Counted from the stretch's first letter, positions 34,159 through 47,868 are shown. The stretch is DNA of 64,000 nucleotides from Dryas octopetala (GCA_963921425.1 OY992832.1:21612835-21676834); one strand, 5' to 3'. A program made the numbers and translations. The notes: generated by a model from the sequence alone, not told the origin.

Positions 34159-35599
34159 TTGCAAGTGTAAAGTGTTGTTGGTTGGTTTCTTTCGAATTTC
34201 TGTGGGTTGATCTCTTGTTTTTGTGTTTGAAAGACTGAAAGTGTAGAGGGTTGACGTTTGAGTACGTAGTGAGTGGTGAGTGGTGAGTGGTGAGAAAGAG
34301 AGAGGTGTTGGGTTTTATAGTGGGAGAAAAGCTCATGGTCTTATGGGCAGAGTCAACACTCAACATCGGCTTCAACTAATATTTTTATTTGGTTTAGTTC
34401 GTAATTTAATTACTTAATTAATTAAACTTGCTGTGCAGGAGCATAAATTTTTTTAATTAATTTAGGGAGGCAATTTTGGCACTCCATTTTTCTTTATTTG
34501 CATTCCTTTTATTTTTTTTAAATTATTTTATTATATTTTATTACTTCTATTTCCAAATCTACCCTTACCATTGTTGACTTTCAAAATATTTTTTTTTATT
34601 TTAAAAATTCTCTTTTTAACACATTTAAATCTTCTCTATAACCGGCCCGGAAAAAAAGTATTCTCTTTTAATACGTGCATGCATCTACACTCTACTCTTT
34701 TTTTTTTTTTTTTTCTCTATGAACAATAGAAAACTCTTTGAATTATACAACTTTTGTACTCTCTCTCTCCACCTTTGCCTTTTTTTTTGCCGGCTAACCT
34801 TTGCCTTTAATTGGTAAATTTTAATGTACGTCCTACAATCCTTTCATGAGGAGTGCACTGCTAGATTTTTTTTTTTTTGTTTAAAAGATTGTTGTACTCC
34901 TTCACTTATATTGTATCAATTGTACATTCTTTATTAGAATAGTACAAAATTAAGTTCTTTAAACTTAATATGAACATTGCATTCTAGAATGAATAGTCTG
35001 TTAGTGTAATCATCTTAGAACAATAAAAGACTCAATTATAAAATAATGCACGTAAAGATGATAATTAGTAATAGAGCATATACATAATTCATATGAATTG
35101 TAGAAAATAGGACTGAAGCAATCAGAACAAATTTTGATCCTTTAATAATCTCATGTCTCAGTGGTAAAAAAAAAAATAATAATAATCTCATGTATCAAAA
35201 AATACAGTATATCATCACAGACTCTATGATTAAGTCCTAACACTCTATTCAGCTCATTGTTCGAAAAGATAGATGTCTATGTTGTAAAAAAGATATGAAT
35301 CCACTCAATTCCATCCCCAAAGATCGACCTACAAAATAAAATAAAATTAAAGTAAACAAATGAGGAATAAAGAAAAGTTTAAAGCACATGTACAAGTACC
35401 TTCATATGCTCTATGCACATCTAAACTACTAAGGACATGCCAAAAAGTGTAGTCAATGAGTATGACACTTTTGTTTTTATTCCTGCAATACAACATGGTA
35501 AATATCATTCAAACAGTAATATAGAAGTATTCAGACTCAAGATACATTAAATTTATATAAATCAACTATGCTTACATTATCAACTTTGCTAGGAAAGAC

Positions 35600-38500
35600 C
35601 ATTTGTACGCTTTACCCAGTAGCTTTAGCCTTAAACGGACATGTACGGCTATTATGACCAATACTTTTGCAAGCACTACACTTTCGAGACTTCTCCATTA
35701 TCTCAAATTTTGAAGGCTCACGACTTTGTTGAGCTAGATTCCTTTCTCTTCTTTGATCCCAAAGGACGACCTTTATGAGGTTGAATATTAGGTTCAAGAA
35801 TTAAAGGAAGAGAAGTATCAAGAAATTGAGATAGTTGTCTTTTGGTATCTTCTTTTGAATAAGGGGCAGCTTTCCATACTTATCTTTAAACCCAAGTAAA
35901 AGATCGTTTATTTGATCTTCTTCATTATCCAAGCTTGTATGATGACCATTAGTAAATGATCTTGTATCAATCCTCCATTGTTCATGTATGTGGTTTAGTT
36001 GCAATACTTGATTATTCATCTCCCTGATCTGTTGAGAGAAATCTCACATTGAGGATGTGAGGGCTTTGCTAGTGGTTTATAAGGGTTTGGACTATTCCTC
36101 CTATTGCCAATTGGTTTTGGGTTGGATGCTCTAATTCTATCATGGTATCAGAGCTTAGTTATCCGCGTGTAAGGCCCAACGGCCACAAGTGCTCCCACGT
36201 CACCCAATACAATTTGTTCAGGTGTAAGGCTCAAAATCTCGCCACACGTGCGGGGGCGTGTTGAGAGTAATGTGAAGCAATGTTCCACATCGGAAAACTA
36301 GAGCTTAGCATATATGCTTATAAGTCTTGGGCCTCTCCACACATTGCCAATTAGTTTTGAGATAGATGCCTACATTTCTTCATGGTATCAGAGCAGGTTA
36401 TCTACGTGATGCGCCTAACGGCCACATGTGCTCTCACGTCACCTAATATAAATTGTCCACGTGTTAGGCTTAAATGACGTCACACGTGCAGGAGCGTGTT
36501 AAGAGAAATCTCACATTGAGGATGTGAGAGCCTTTTTATAGTGGTTTAGAAGGGTTTGGACTACTCCTCGCTCCCATTGCCAATTAGTTTTGGGTTGGAT
36601 GCTCTAATTCTATCATGATCATATGTCCACAAGGAAAACCCATTGTCTTGAAAAAATGACCCTTACATTGAGATGACAGATTATGAGACTTCTCTACTTC
36701 ATATTGCTTATATAACTCATCCAATGCAAATATAGATAAATGAGTAACAAGGTCTTTGAAGAAGGGAATGCGAAGCTTATGTGGAACACGAAGCTTTTCA
36801 CTTAAGAGTTGAGTTTTGATTTCTTGAAATTGATTTTCAATAGCAAGACAAATTTTTTCTTTTACTTCTCGAAGATCTCCTGTTGAAACTTGAAGATATT
36901 TCTTCAGCATAGCATGTGCACCTTCAGCTCTTGAAGTAACACGATTACCAAAGTGTGCAACATCATCTGTCCATGCACTAACAAATTTTTCTTTCAATGG
37001 AAGCTAAGTACCTCTAATATAATTCAAAATAGATGCATTGTCCTTGTACTCAACTTCAAAATGATTCCAAGCTTCATTAACTGATGTTTCATCAGGAGAT
37101 TTGATTAAATTAATCCAAGTAGACATGAAGCAACCCAATTAACTTCTTCTTTAAAATGGGACTTACAATTTGTAAGAATATTTTTCTCAATATGCCACAC
37201 ACATAAGAGATTAGCAGTTGTTGGGAAGACAATGCTTATAGCGTTCATTAGTGCTAACTCTCTATCTGATATAATCACCAATGGATGATTCTCAACTCCC
37301 AAAAGTTTACTGAACATCTTTAGAGCCCACACATAGTCTTCTTCTTCCTTTTTCTACATAAAAACAAAACAAGAATACAATGACTTGTTGAAACTTGAGA
37401 CTCCTATGATGTCCAGTAATGGCATTTTTTACTTATTAGTCTTATATGTGCAATCCATCACAAAAACATTTGGGTAACTCTTAGTCAATTCAATTGAAAG
37501 GGGATGAGCAAAGATTAAATGAGTCAAGTGTCTTGTTTGATCATACTCAATGTTATAAGTCAAACCACCTTCACCAAGTTCTTCCAATAATGCTTGAACA
37601 ACTATACGCCCCACTAGGCTCTCCTTCATAATTTTAGCTTTCACATTATAGACATTTCCAGAAATTGCTTGAAGATGAGGAATGCTTTGTCGAAGTGAAG
37701 AGATAATTTGGCGTGGTGGTATACCAGCCTTACTCATTTCTTTAATCCGTAATATTTCCTCTTTTGAAAATCGACGACAAGAGGGATGTCCAAACATGTC
37801 AATTGAAGGTTCATGGTTATGCAACAAACTTTTTATTTCCAACTTCCAAAATCCTTCAAGTTTCCTTTTGCCCCAAACTTCAAATGGACAATTTATAAGG
37901 TGAGATGCTGATTCTTTTTTCTTTTCCTCTAGTCGAATTTTAGGGCCTCGGTAATTTCCACCTCTATCACAACCAATGATAACATATCTATTAGTTTTTC
38001 AGCTTCTAATAACTGTTGCATGCGTTTGCATTAATGAAATATTACGAACAGCTCCAAGGAGTTCTTCTCGACTTTGAAAATTTGCTTCCAGCAGAGGGAG
38101 CATTTTCTCATGCTCATTAATTCCTGAACCATAAATCATCTCATTTATATAAAATAAACTAGTTATATAAATGCGTAATGCATCTATCCTTTCAATGTGT
38201 AAATATTTATATCAAAGTTGTGTAATCATTTAATTAGACATTATATAAAGATGGTATGTAGTAACAATGAGGAATGATAAATAGAATTCTTGTAAAACTA
38301 ATTCTCTGTAATCAGTATATAAGAAAGTCACACTACCAATGATAAGAAGTAATTAACTATTACCACAACAAAATAATTGTATATAGTATTGTATCGTATA
38401 TTAGCTAGTTAGAAAGATGAATGGGAAAAGAACAAACCGTAACTTGTAAGGGAGACCCACCAATTGATTATTATGAAAATTTACATCTGCACTTCTAGAT

Positions 38501-38720
38501 CGAAATAGAAAAACCCTAAATTTCAAAAGTCAACAAAACAATGAAAAAATTAGACTTAGTAATAAAACTTACCATGATCAATAGCTACAAACGAGTTAAA
38601 GGATGACTAAACTTTGAAATTCCTTCCATATCATCTTTGTATAACATATCTAAAATCTTCTGTAATTCGGGGTCCATAGTGTGTTGCTCATCAATTTTTA
38701 ATCTTTTACCATCAATCATA
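35600..38720 (-). pseudogene. Degenerate MULE transposase
   Basis: Minus strand, from about 38700: MIDGKRLKIDEQHTMDPELQ (possible first exon). Near 38140-37845 come INEHEKMLPLLEANFQSREE and CDRGGNYRGPKIRLEEKKKE. At 37842-37429 HNHEPS and CRRFSKEEILRIKEMSKAGI lead to a segment with FVMDCTYKTNK, holding the first catalytic Asp of the MULE domain. The 37.3-kb frame has VIISDRELALMNAI and LLCVWHIEKNIL; the 36.9-kb frame has TSRAEGAHAMLKKYLQVSTG and a SWIM finger region ending FPCGHMI. A C-terminal zinc-knuckle-like CSACKSIGHNSRTC lies at 35.6 kb. Frameshifts and stops separate these, and the TRIM interrupts the SWIM region. All main parts of an autonomous transposase are present but it cannot be translated whole. 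Confidence 0.88.
36030..36615 (+). mobile_element. TRIM retrotransposon with three LTRs, nested in the MULE
   Basis: LTR1 36030-36142, LTR2 36259-36382 and LTR3 36497-36615 each start TGTTRAGAG and end CA. LTR1 and LTR3 are closely similar; LTR2 is clearly diverged in the middle. The primer site TGGTATCAGAGC (initiator tRNA-Met) follows LTR1 (36143-36154) and LTR2 (36383-36394). Short purine-rich tracts (GCGGGGGCG, GCAGGAGCG) precede LTR2 and LTR3. Target duplication TGATC at 36025-36029 and 36616-36620. No coding sequence. The double LTR-internal unit suggests unequal recombination or template switching between two TRIM variants. Confidence 0.9.
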
Positions 38721-39035
38721 GAGAATGACAATACTGTTTGTACTTAGAGAAAAAGAGATCGAAGTGTAAAATTGATTAGGTATGAAAGAAGGCAATAGGA
38801 ATATAGAAAGAGATAAAGAGGGAAAAGGTTTGACGATCATAGAAGACTAAACGTATTAAAAGAACAAATAATAAAAAACATCTTTAATGAAAATTAAAAA
38901 AAAAAAATTTGAAAGTCAATAGCTGTAGGGGTAGATTTGGAAATAGAAGTAATAAAATAAAATAAAACAATTTAAAAAAATAAAAGGAGTGCAAATGAAG
39001 AAAAGTGGAGCGCGAAAATCGCCTCCCTTAATTTA

Positions 39036-40875
<1,840 letters not shown>

Positions 40876-43181
40876 TGTCACGGGCTCATTTTTCAAGCAG
40901 CGGAATATGCCCGCGCGTACGGCGCTATTGAATATTTTCTTAGAACAAAATAAACATCTATTTCATTCCAAGTATACTCGCAAGTGCACGAATCGCATCA
41001 GTAGCAAAGCGTACAAACACGAGGTCGATCCCACAGGGAATGGTTAATAAACAACAAATTAATTCAAATAATCACTAGAATAACTAAATGGGGGGTTTTA
41101 AGAGATGAAAACACACGCACACATCACCACACGCACACACCCTTTATTCTATCTTGCAATGTTAAGTTTTCAGTTTCAAATCAGATAAGCATGCAATAAC
41201 CATCCAAGGCTAATGACAGTTAATTTGAACACAATGTATTAAAGTTTGACTACTAAAAAGGTTTGGCTAGTTACTTTCTCGCAATTGTTCTCCTAAGGCA
41301 TAAACTAAAAGCTTCTTGGGCCTTCCTTAATCAGTTAACTTACATGTTCCCTAGTTCAAGCTAAGACAGCTGTTACCCATGTAAGAGTCATTAAGATCCG
41401 TGAGAAGGTCAAACATGCACAACATATAAGCTTTGACTATTTCCTTATAGAGGTCGCCCAACCTCATTACCAAGAATAATCCCTTATTCTCTTGTTACTT
41501 GTCGTTTAGTGTCTTTGACTATTTCACAGCTAAATCTAACGAATAAACTAGATGCAATTACCCTAAGGTGGCCAGTCAAAGGATGCAAACAACTAGTGAC
41601 AGGTTCAAATAGATAATGGAAATTTAATACATGCAAACATCAAACTAACAGACCAAGAGACGGATAAACGATTTGTTAAAACATGCAAATCTATTAATCA
41701 ACCTACAACTAACATGCAAGATAGAATAGATAAACTTACATAATTAAATTAAATAAAATAAAAAGCAACAAATAATAAAATCTCAATTCATATTGATGCA
41801 CAATTCAGAAACACAAACTAAATAAATTCAAAAGTATAAACTAAATAAATTCATAAGCATAAACTAAGCAATAATTCATAATTCTAGAAGAAAATTAAAG
41901 AAAACAAATGAGAGGGGTTGCGGCAAGGCAAGGAAGAGAAGGAAACCTCACACAAGCAAGTGGCTCACGGCTAGGGTGAGCTAGGGCTTGCGGCAAAGGG
42001 TCCTTCTTCCTTGCTGCCACGCCACTCTCTTCCTCTCTCTAAATTTCGGCTAGCTCTCTCTCTCACTTTCTGAAAATAAAACCTAATGAAAACTGAAAAT
42101 TAAACTAGGAAGAAGTCTAGGGTTCTGAAGTATATGATGTATATATAGAGGTGAAATCCTTGAGAGGCAAGGAGAAGGTGACTTGCGGCAGCAGCTAGGG
42201 TTAGGAGCTTGTGGGCTTGCGGCAAGGGCAAAGCCTTTGGGCTTAAGTGACTCACGCCTAGCCTAGCTAGGGTTCCTCTTGTCCTTGCGCATGGCTGCTG
42301 GTCTTGGGCTGAAGTCTTGGCGCATTGAGCTTGCACAATGTGGACTAGGGTTTCACTCCATGGGCTATCATCTCGAGGCTTGCACATTGGGCTTGCATGT
42401 TGGGCTGAAGTGGCTTGCATGGCATGCATGTGCATGCATGGGCTGCCACCTTGGACCATGCGCATTGGGCTTGGGCTGCTAGGGTTTGGCGCATGCATGC
42501 ATGCATGACCAATCTGACTTTGGCATCGCATAGGCCCATGGCCCATTTGACTTGTTGACTTGTTGACTTGTCATCTTTAACCCTTGACCCTTGACCATTG
42601 ACTTTGACTTCTCATTTTGCCCCTCATTTCTATTTGAATTTGAATTCATTTCTTCTCTCTATTCATTTATATGGATGTCCACCACCTTCTGGAACCTTGA
42701 CTTTGTAGAGTTGACTTTGACCAACATTTCCTAGTGCAACTAGGATTTCTTGTAAATGAAGGATTCCTTATCCATTTCGACTTCTCGTAATGACCATATT
42801 GCCCCTGGGGTCTCCTAGTGTCATTAGGACTCCTTTTCTAGTAGGGTTAGGTTTCCTAGTTCAACCAGGATTTTCTGTTCCAATTAGAATTTCTCATTTC
42901 TGGCTCCCCAATGATGGTTCTAGGCTTGATGTTTCCTAGTGTGACTAGGAATCCTCATTTGACTAGGATTTCTGCACTTTTCCTGGTTTGACCAGGATTT
43001 CACTCGTTTTTCTAGTTTGACCAGGAAATGTCCCAAAATGGCTCCATTTGCTTCATTTTCTTATTTCTGCTTCATTTGACCTGAAAATACAAAAACAAGA
43101 CAAGAAAAACAAAATATCGAGTTCTAACTCTCTAGGTTAAGGAATTAGTATCATAAAGTGATGCAAAATGCACACTCATCA
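40876..43181 (-). mobile_element. Probable LTR-retroelement segment (solo LTR or non-coding element)
   Basis: On the minus strand it starts TGATGAGTGTGCATTTTGCA and ends CCGTGACA, giving TG...CA termini over 2306 bp. It contains, on the plus strand, TACTCGCAAGTGCACGAATC then GGTCGATCCCACAGGGAA, a phrase common in plant LTR elements, and repeated TTTGACCAGGA units at 42850-43030. No protease, RT or integrase frame is present. Flanks ACAAC and GACGC do not match, so either the edges are slightly off or the element has lost one end. Confidence 0.5.
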
Positions 43182-43471
43182 GACGCCAAGATTCCTTTGA
43201 ATCAAGGCCAGTCTTTCCTTCTCGTATGCTCCTTTCAAGATTTAGACTCATTCGTTACCATCTCGAGGTTTGCCAACAAGAACTACTCATCTCGAGTCTC
43301 GCTCGTAGCAACTATACGATTGTTTTCTTGTGCCAAGGTTCTTAGCCAAGACACTCGCCCGATCGATAGGTTCTCATGACGTCGGCATTTCATTCTCTTA
43401 TGTCGGGTCTTACTTTGTTCCCACATTTTAATGGTCATAGCACTAAGGGATAGCTCATGCACATAGTTCTT

Positions 43472-43936
43472 TCCTCAAGTTGAACATGCAACCCAACTTG
43501 CAAGCATGCCACATGAGTGAGCAACTCTTGTCTGATGCCCCACATTAGCTTTCTTTTGTTAGCACGGGGTCGCCCCTTCCCGTGATTGCTAGCATCATAT
43601 ATTACGCATGATCGAACCCACGTCGATGCCTTCATTGAGTACTATGTGGTCAAGGTGCACCACAGAGTCTCCAGGAGTTCGCATATAGCTCACAAGTTGT
43701 GCATATAGTGCGGCATAAAAGAATCTCACATGTAGCCTTGTCTGCGCGTGCACAACGCAATACAAACTAGCTAGCTCTCCCGCTCGCTTGGCTCACTTGT
43801 ACTGTATATAGGACCTCCTATCCCACAAAGACACATGACCGCCTTTCGAAAGTCATGTGCCCGTCCCCAAAGGTTCCTAGAGTTGCTCACTCAGGTGGCA
43901 TGCTTGCAAGTTGGCTTGCATGTTCAACTCGAGGAA
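43472..43936. repeat. Widely spaced inverted repeat (~57-bp arms)
   Basis: The left arm (43472-43527) includes AACTTGCAAGCATGCCACAT and GAGTGAGCAACTC. The right arm (43880-43936) is its reverse complement with few mismatches (GAGTTGCTCACTC, GTGGCATGCTTGCAAGTTGG). They are 350 bp apart and lie between the LTR-like segment and the 44.0-kb element. No coding sequence. Confidence 0.65.
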
Positions 43937-44018
43937 ACGACTAAGTCCTTAATTATATACTCTCATTATTAAACCCAATTGTAACTCAGTAAGAATTAAA
44001 TATTACACTAATTTACTT

Positions 44019-45121
44019 GAGAGCAGTTTTGCTCACCTCCTTTAACTCAGGTGTATGCTCACCTCCCATCTAAAATACTGCCACGTGTTTAAAAAACTAA
44101 CCATGAGTTAATCTATTGTATTTAATTATTTATGATGTTATAATGGTGAGAGAGAAAAATAATTTGACAACTCTTTTCTTATTTTATCCTTATCTTTTAT
44201 TACTCAACTTTTTTTTTTATCACCTGTTAATTTCTCTTTTCTCTTTTATTTAATTATTTCTAATAATTTTTACTTTTTTGTTTTTTTGCTCTTCTCCAGT
44301 ACGCCTCTAATACTCAAAAAATTACATCCATTTTTTTGGGTCTTCTCTTGTATACACATTTATCTATTTTTTTAATTAATTAAAAAATAAAATATTCTAA
44401 TAACACATTTGCAATTCGAACAAAAAACTCATTTGCAAAGTTTAATCTAAAATGTTGGCCAAACAAAAATCTAAAACAACTCATTTACATACATAGAAAA
44501 TCCAATAAAAAAGTTACATGAGTTAAAAAAAAAAAATTTATGTCGTTGCAACTATTCTTCTCTCTTCAAATGCTGCAACACCTTAGATTGACCTAAGAAT
44601 TTGTTTGATATGAAAAGGTCATGTATGAGACAAGAAAGAAGAATTCTTAGGCAAAAAAAAAAAAGGTGTTGTTGGATTATTTTTTTTAATTAATTAAAAA
44701 AATAGATAAAAGGTGTATACATGAGAAATTGACCCAAAAAAATTGGATGTGGTTTTTTGGGTATTGGAGGCTTATTAGAAAAGAGCAAAAAAAAAAAACA
44801 AAAATTATTAAATGCATGTGGTTTTTTAGATACTAGAGGTGTACTGTAGAAGAGCAAAAAAACAAAAGAAGCAAAAATTATTAGAAATAATTAAATAAAA
44901 GAGAAAATAAAAATTAATAGGTAATAAAAAAGTTGAGTAATAAAAGATAAGGATAAAAGTAAAAAAGAGTTGTCAAATTATTTTTCTCTCTCATCATTAT
45001 AATATCACAAATAATTAAATACAATATTTTAACTCATGGTTAATTTTTTAAACACATGGCAGAATTTTAGATGGAAGGTGAGCATACACCTGAGTTAAAG
45101 GAGGTGAGCAAAAATGCTCTC
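44019..45121. mobile_element. Long-arm inverted-repeat element (Mutator-type 9-bp TSD)
   Basis: Ends GAGAGCAGTTTTGCTCACCT and, reversed, GAGAGCATTTTTGCTCACCT. Exact 9-bp duplication AATTTACTT at 44010-44018 and 45122-45130. Arms of about 380-450 bp pair with high identity (CTTTAACTCAGGTGTATGCT is shared). The right arm contains an internal partial duplication (GGTATTGGAGGC... / AGATACTAGAGGT...). The unmatched ~265-bp centre is AT-rich and non-coding. Confidence 0.93.
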
Positions 45122-45239
45122 AATTTACTTATCATTTTTATGGTATCATTTAGTGCTAAGGATTTATGGTCTAGCCCTTGAATTTGTAATTGTATTCCGT
45201 CCAAATTTTTAAAACTCTTAATCTTAATAAACCATACTA

Positions 45240-45700
45240 CATCCTTTCTTTTTTTTTTTGTGAGAATGATGAGAATTTGTGTTGATGAAAGGAATCCTCA
45301 TACAAAGCATGCTCGAGCCAAGGAGGCCCCGAGTTCACATCCAACCATAGAAAGCACCCAAGGTTAGATAATACAAAACGAGCTAGTAAATGATCAATTA
45401 CATTAGAGTCACGCCGACGAAATTGACACAGAGCATGATCAAATGCCGCTAAAAGATCCTTAAGATCCTCGATGATAACCCCATCAGCTGCCAACGAAGG
45501 AAGTTACTGATTGACTCTCTGCATAACTCTTAAGGAGTCCATCTCCAGAATGACATGAGTGAGCTGCAGATCTTGAGCCACCTGCAGCCCAAAAATCCCA
45601 GCCATGATCTCTGTCTCCTCCACCAAGTAGCCACCGAAAATAGATTTGGTAGCAGTAATCACAAGTCGCCCCGCACTATCCCTAATGACAGCCCCGCACT
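45240..45700 (-). pseudogene. RNase H-like domain remnant of a LINE-type retroelement
   Basis: On the minus strand, GAVIRDSAGRLVITATKSIF, then EETEIMAGIFGLQVAQDLQL and THVILEMDSLRVMQRVNQ precede a stop. The frame resumes with AAFDHALCQFRRRDSNVIDH, then LLARFVLSNL. This is the RVT_3-type RNase H domain common at the end of plant non-LTR retrotransposons and in domesticated RNase H-like proteins; the acidic residues of GAVIRD and EMDSL are visible. One stop interrupts it and no reverse transcriptase is adjacent, so it is a 5'-truncated fragment. Confidence 0.75.
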
Positions 45701-46054
45701 ACATCCTCATAAATACATTGAAGTAAAATGTAATTCAATGAGATTAAATCAATTCAATGAAGTGTAACTCTCTCAAATAAGCAGTTGTTGAGGAGCTAAG
45801 TTGGAAGGGTCGTAAAATTACCCACAATGCACCCAAGTTCGATCCCTCCTCCCCCCCAAATAAATAAATAAAAAAAAAAAAACTCTCTCAAAGAAAATAT
45901 AACTCAATGAGAATTATATATTTGAGTTAAATTAATTTTTAGATTCTGTTTAAAGCTTAGATTTTAGGGCTTAGTTTCTAGGACCGAGTGCTAATTAATG
46001 CTTATAAGCCCTAATCCTAAATCATAAACACTGAACCGTAAAGCTCAACTCATC
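45701..46054. other. No gene seen
   Basis: AT-rich text with short repeats of TCAATGA and GTGTAACTCTCTCAAA. Nothing supportable. Confidence 0.5.
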
Positions 46055-46412
46055 GTTGCCTTTGCATCCAAGTATGTAATCTTACTATTGATCTCTTTTG
46101 TATTTCGAACATTAAAAAAATGTTTTCAACAACAAACAATTAGGTTGTGTATGCCATGAGCTACGGTCCTACACACGGAACTGGTGTGAGGAAGCAACCA
46201 AGTTCACATTGCTATCACTTTGTCAAAACCAGACAAAAAAGTCAAGTAAGACTCTACTTTACAAATAAACGTGTTTGGCGTTTTATTATTGGACTGCTCG
46301 ATTTCATTTAACATTGATTAATATATAACAATTTAGCATCACTTTCTGGGGTTGTTATTTTTCTTATTAATTTTAAGAAACGAATATAAAGTACTTATAT
46401 AGCCCAATAAAC

Positions 46413-46445
<33 letters not shown>

Positions 46446-47165
46446 TGGGTTGTCTTTGGGATCAATACCAACCATATTTTATAATTATTTTTTGGGTTTA
46501 TTTCATATTTAGTACCTAAACTTTGACTCTTGTCTTAATGTGGTACCTAAACTTTTATTTGTCCCAATTAAGTACATGAACTTTTATTTGGTGTCTAATA
46601 GGTACCAAAATGAATTTCTATTAAAATTATCAACAAAAGTTAGGGACAATATAGTCAAAGTATATTTTAATTATTTTCTTTATATGTTTAAAATTATTAA
46701 AAAAAAACACACAACAAACAAAAAAAATAATAAATTATAATTAAAATATAAATATAAATTTTTTGAAGTGACTATATTGCCCCTAACTTTTGTTGACAAT
46801 TTTAACATAAATTCATTTTGGTACCTATTAGATACAAAATAAAAGTTTAGGTACTCAATTGGGACAAATAAAAGTTTAGGTACCACATTAAGACAATGGT
46901 CTAAGTTTAGGTACTAAATATGAAAAAAAAAACCCTTATTTTTTTCTGTTTTTCTAAATTTTCTCTGGTCTCATTCAGAGCAAGACTTTCTCGGGCCTTC
47001 TTTACACTATAATTAATATATTGGTTCATGCATGTCTCAGTGATGTCACTTTGATTCAGTTTAGGAGGAATCAAGATGATAAGTACGAATTAAAATAAGT
47101 AAAAAATAATATTGTTATACTATGATGTAAGTTCGTAGATGAAAATCTGCAATGTAACAGTTAAT
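46055..47165. repeat. Diverged duplicated segment, copy 2
   Basis: Collinear with the element-free flanks of copy 1 at 28.8-31.5 kb. It carries a TA microsatellite at ~46415-46438 and its own fold-back insertion at 46494-46935. It preserves the uninterrupted target sequences for both insertions of copy 1. Confidence 0.85.
46494..46935. mobile_element. Fold-back MITE with ~190-bp arms
   Basis: Starts GGGTTTATTTCATATTTAGT; the right arm reversed reads GGGTTTTTTTTTTCATATTT and continues TAGTACCTAAACTT. GTCTTAATGTGGTACCTAAA occurs in both arms, so near-identical peptides can be read on opposite strands. Target duplication TTATTTTTT at 46485-46493 and 46936-46944. The copy-1 paralogue at ~31260 lacks it. 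A ~90-bp AT-rich centre separates the arms. Confidence 0.9.
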
Positions 47166-47281
47166 CGGACAAAGGTGTAGGGTATGTATGTAAATGGCAT
47201 AAGCATTTGGGGTTCATTTAAAATGGTGAGAGCGTTAAAATTGTGTGGCTTGATATCAAATCATGGGTGTGAAAAGATAAA

Positions 47282-47822
47282 GGGGGGGACTATTCTGACC
47301 ACCCAAAAGGATTAAGTTGACCACCCTCTTATTTTTTTGTCTATTTTTTTCTATTTTGTCCCTGCATTGAACAAAAAACTAATTTTTCCAATTTGACCGG
47401 CCACCCATCCTCACCACCAGCGCGACCCCACCCCTCCCCATCGCCTGCGCGACCCCACCCCCGATCTCCCTTCTCTCTCTCTTCGGTCTCTCTGCCTCCC
47501 TCCCTCACTGGACCACCCAGCGCAACCCCATAGACCTCCAGATCGGGGGTCACGCCGACCACCCATGGTGGTTCGGTGAGAAAGGGAAGCAAAGAGAGGG
47601 AAGAGAGAGGGAGGAAGGCAGAGAGACGGAAGAGAGAGAGAGAAGGGAGATCGGGGGTGGGGTCACGCCGGCGATGGGAGGAGTGGGGTCGATCGGCGAT
47701 GGGGAGGGATGGGGTCGACCAAATCTGGAAAAATGAGTTTTTTTTTTTTTTTTAATTCAGGAGCAAAAAAAATGAGAGAGTAGTCAACTCAATCCTTTTA
47801 GGTGGTCTAAATAATCCCACTC
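47282..47822. mobile_element. Inverted-repeat element D (GC-rich core, 9-bp TSD)
   Basis: Left GGGGGGGACTATTCTGACCA; right, reversed, GAGTGGGATTATTTAGACCA. Both continue CCYAAAAGGATTRAGTTGAC. Exact duplication AAAGATAAA at 47273-47281 and 47823-47831. The core is GC-rich and self-complementary: GATCTCCCTTCTCTCTCTCT is answered by GAGAGAGAGAAGGGAGATC, with repeated GGGGTCGAYC. It shares its terminal repeat with the truncated element at 9845. No transposase. Confidence 0.9.
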
Positions 47823-47868
47823 AAAGATAAAATCTCACACCTAAATAGGCCAATCGGGTATTTGGGTC

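Larger units (their letters stand above)
34465..39027 (-). mobile_element. Full-length Mutator-like element (MULE) with long terminal inverted repeats
   Basis: Left end GGGAGGCAATTTTGGCACTC and right end, reversed, GGGAGGCGATTTTCGCGCTC; the match continues at high identity for about 120-150 bp (ACTTCTATTTCCAAATCTAC is shared). Both sides are flanked by TTAATTTA (34457-34464 and 39028-39035), an 8-bp duplication. The interior holds a broken MULE transposase on the minus strand and a nested TRIM at 36030-36615. Together these define one transposition unit of 4563 bp, the last 586 added by the TRIM. Confidence 0.93.

Noticed and set aside
34158..34375. Longer start or overlapping frame upstream of the F-box ATG
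   Set aside because: The upstream codon in the F-box frame is TTG, and the overlapping frame is an out-of-frame shadow of the GC-rich gene start.
42100..42546. 148-codon minus frame rich in Met, His, Ala and Cys
   Set aside because: It lies in a GC-rich part of the LTR-like segment with GCATGCATGC repeats; low complexity and no motif.
46540..46886. Two similar short proteins on opposite strands
   Set aside because: They are the two inverted arms of one fold-back MITE, not a gene pair.
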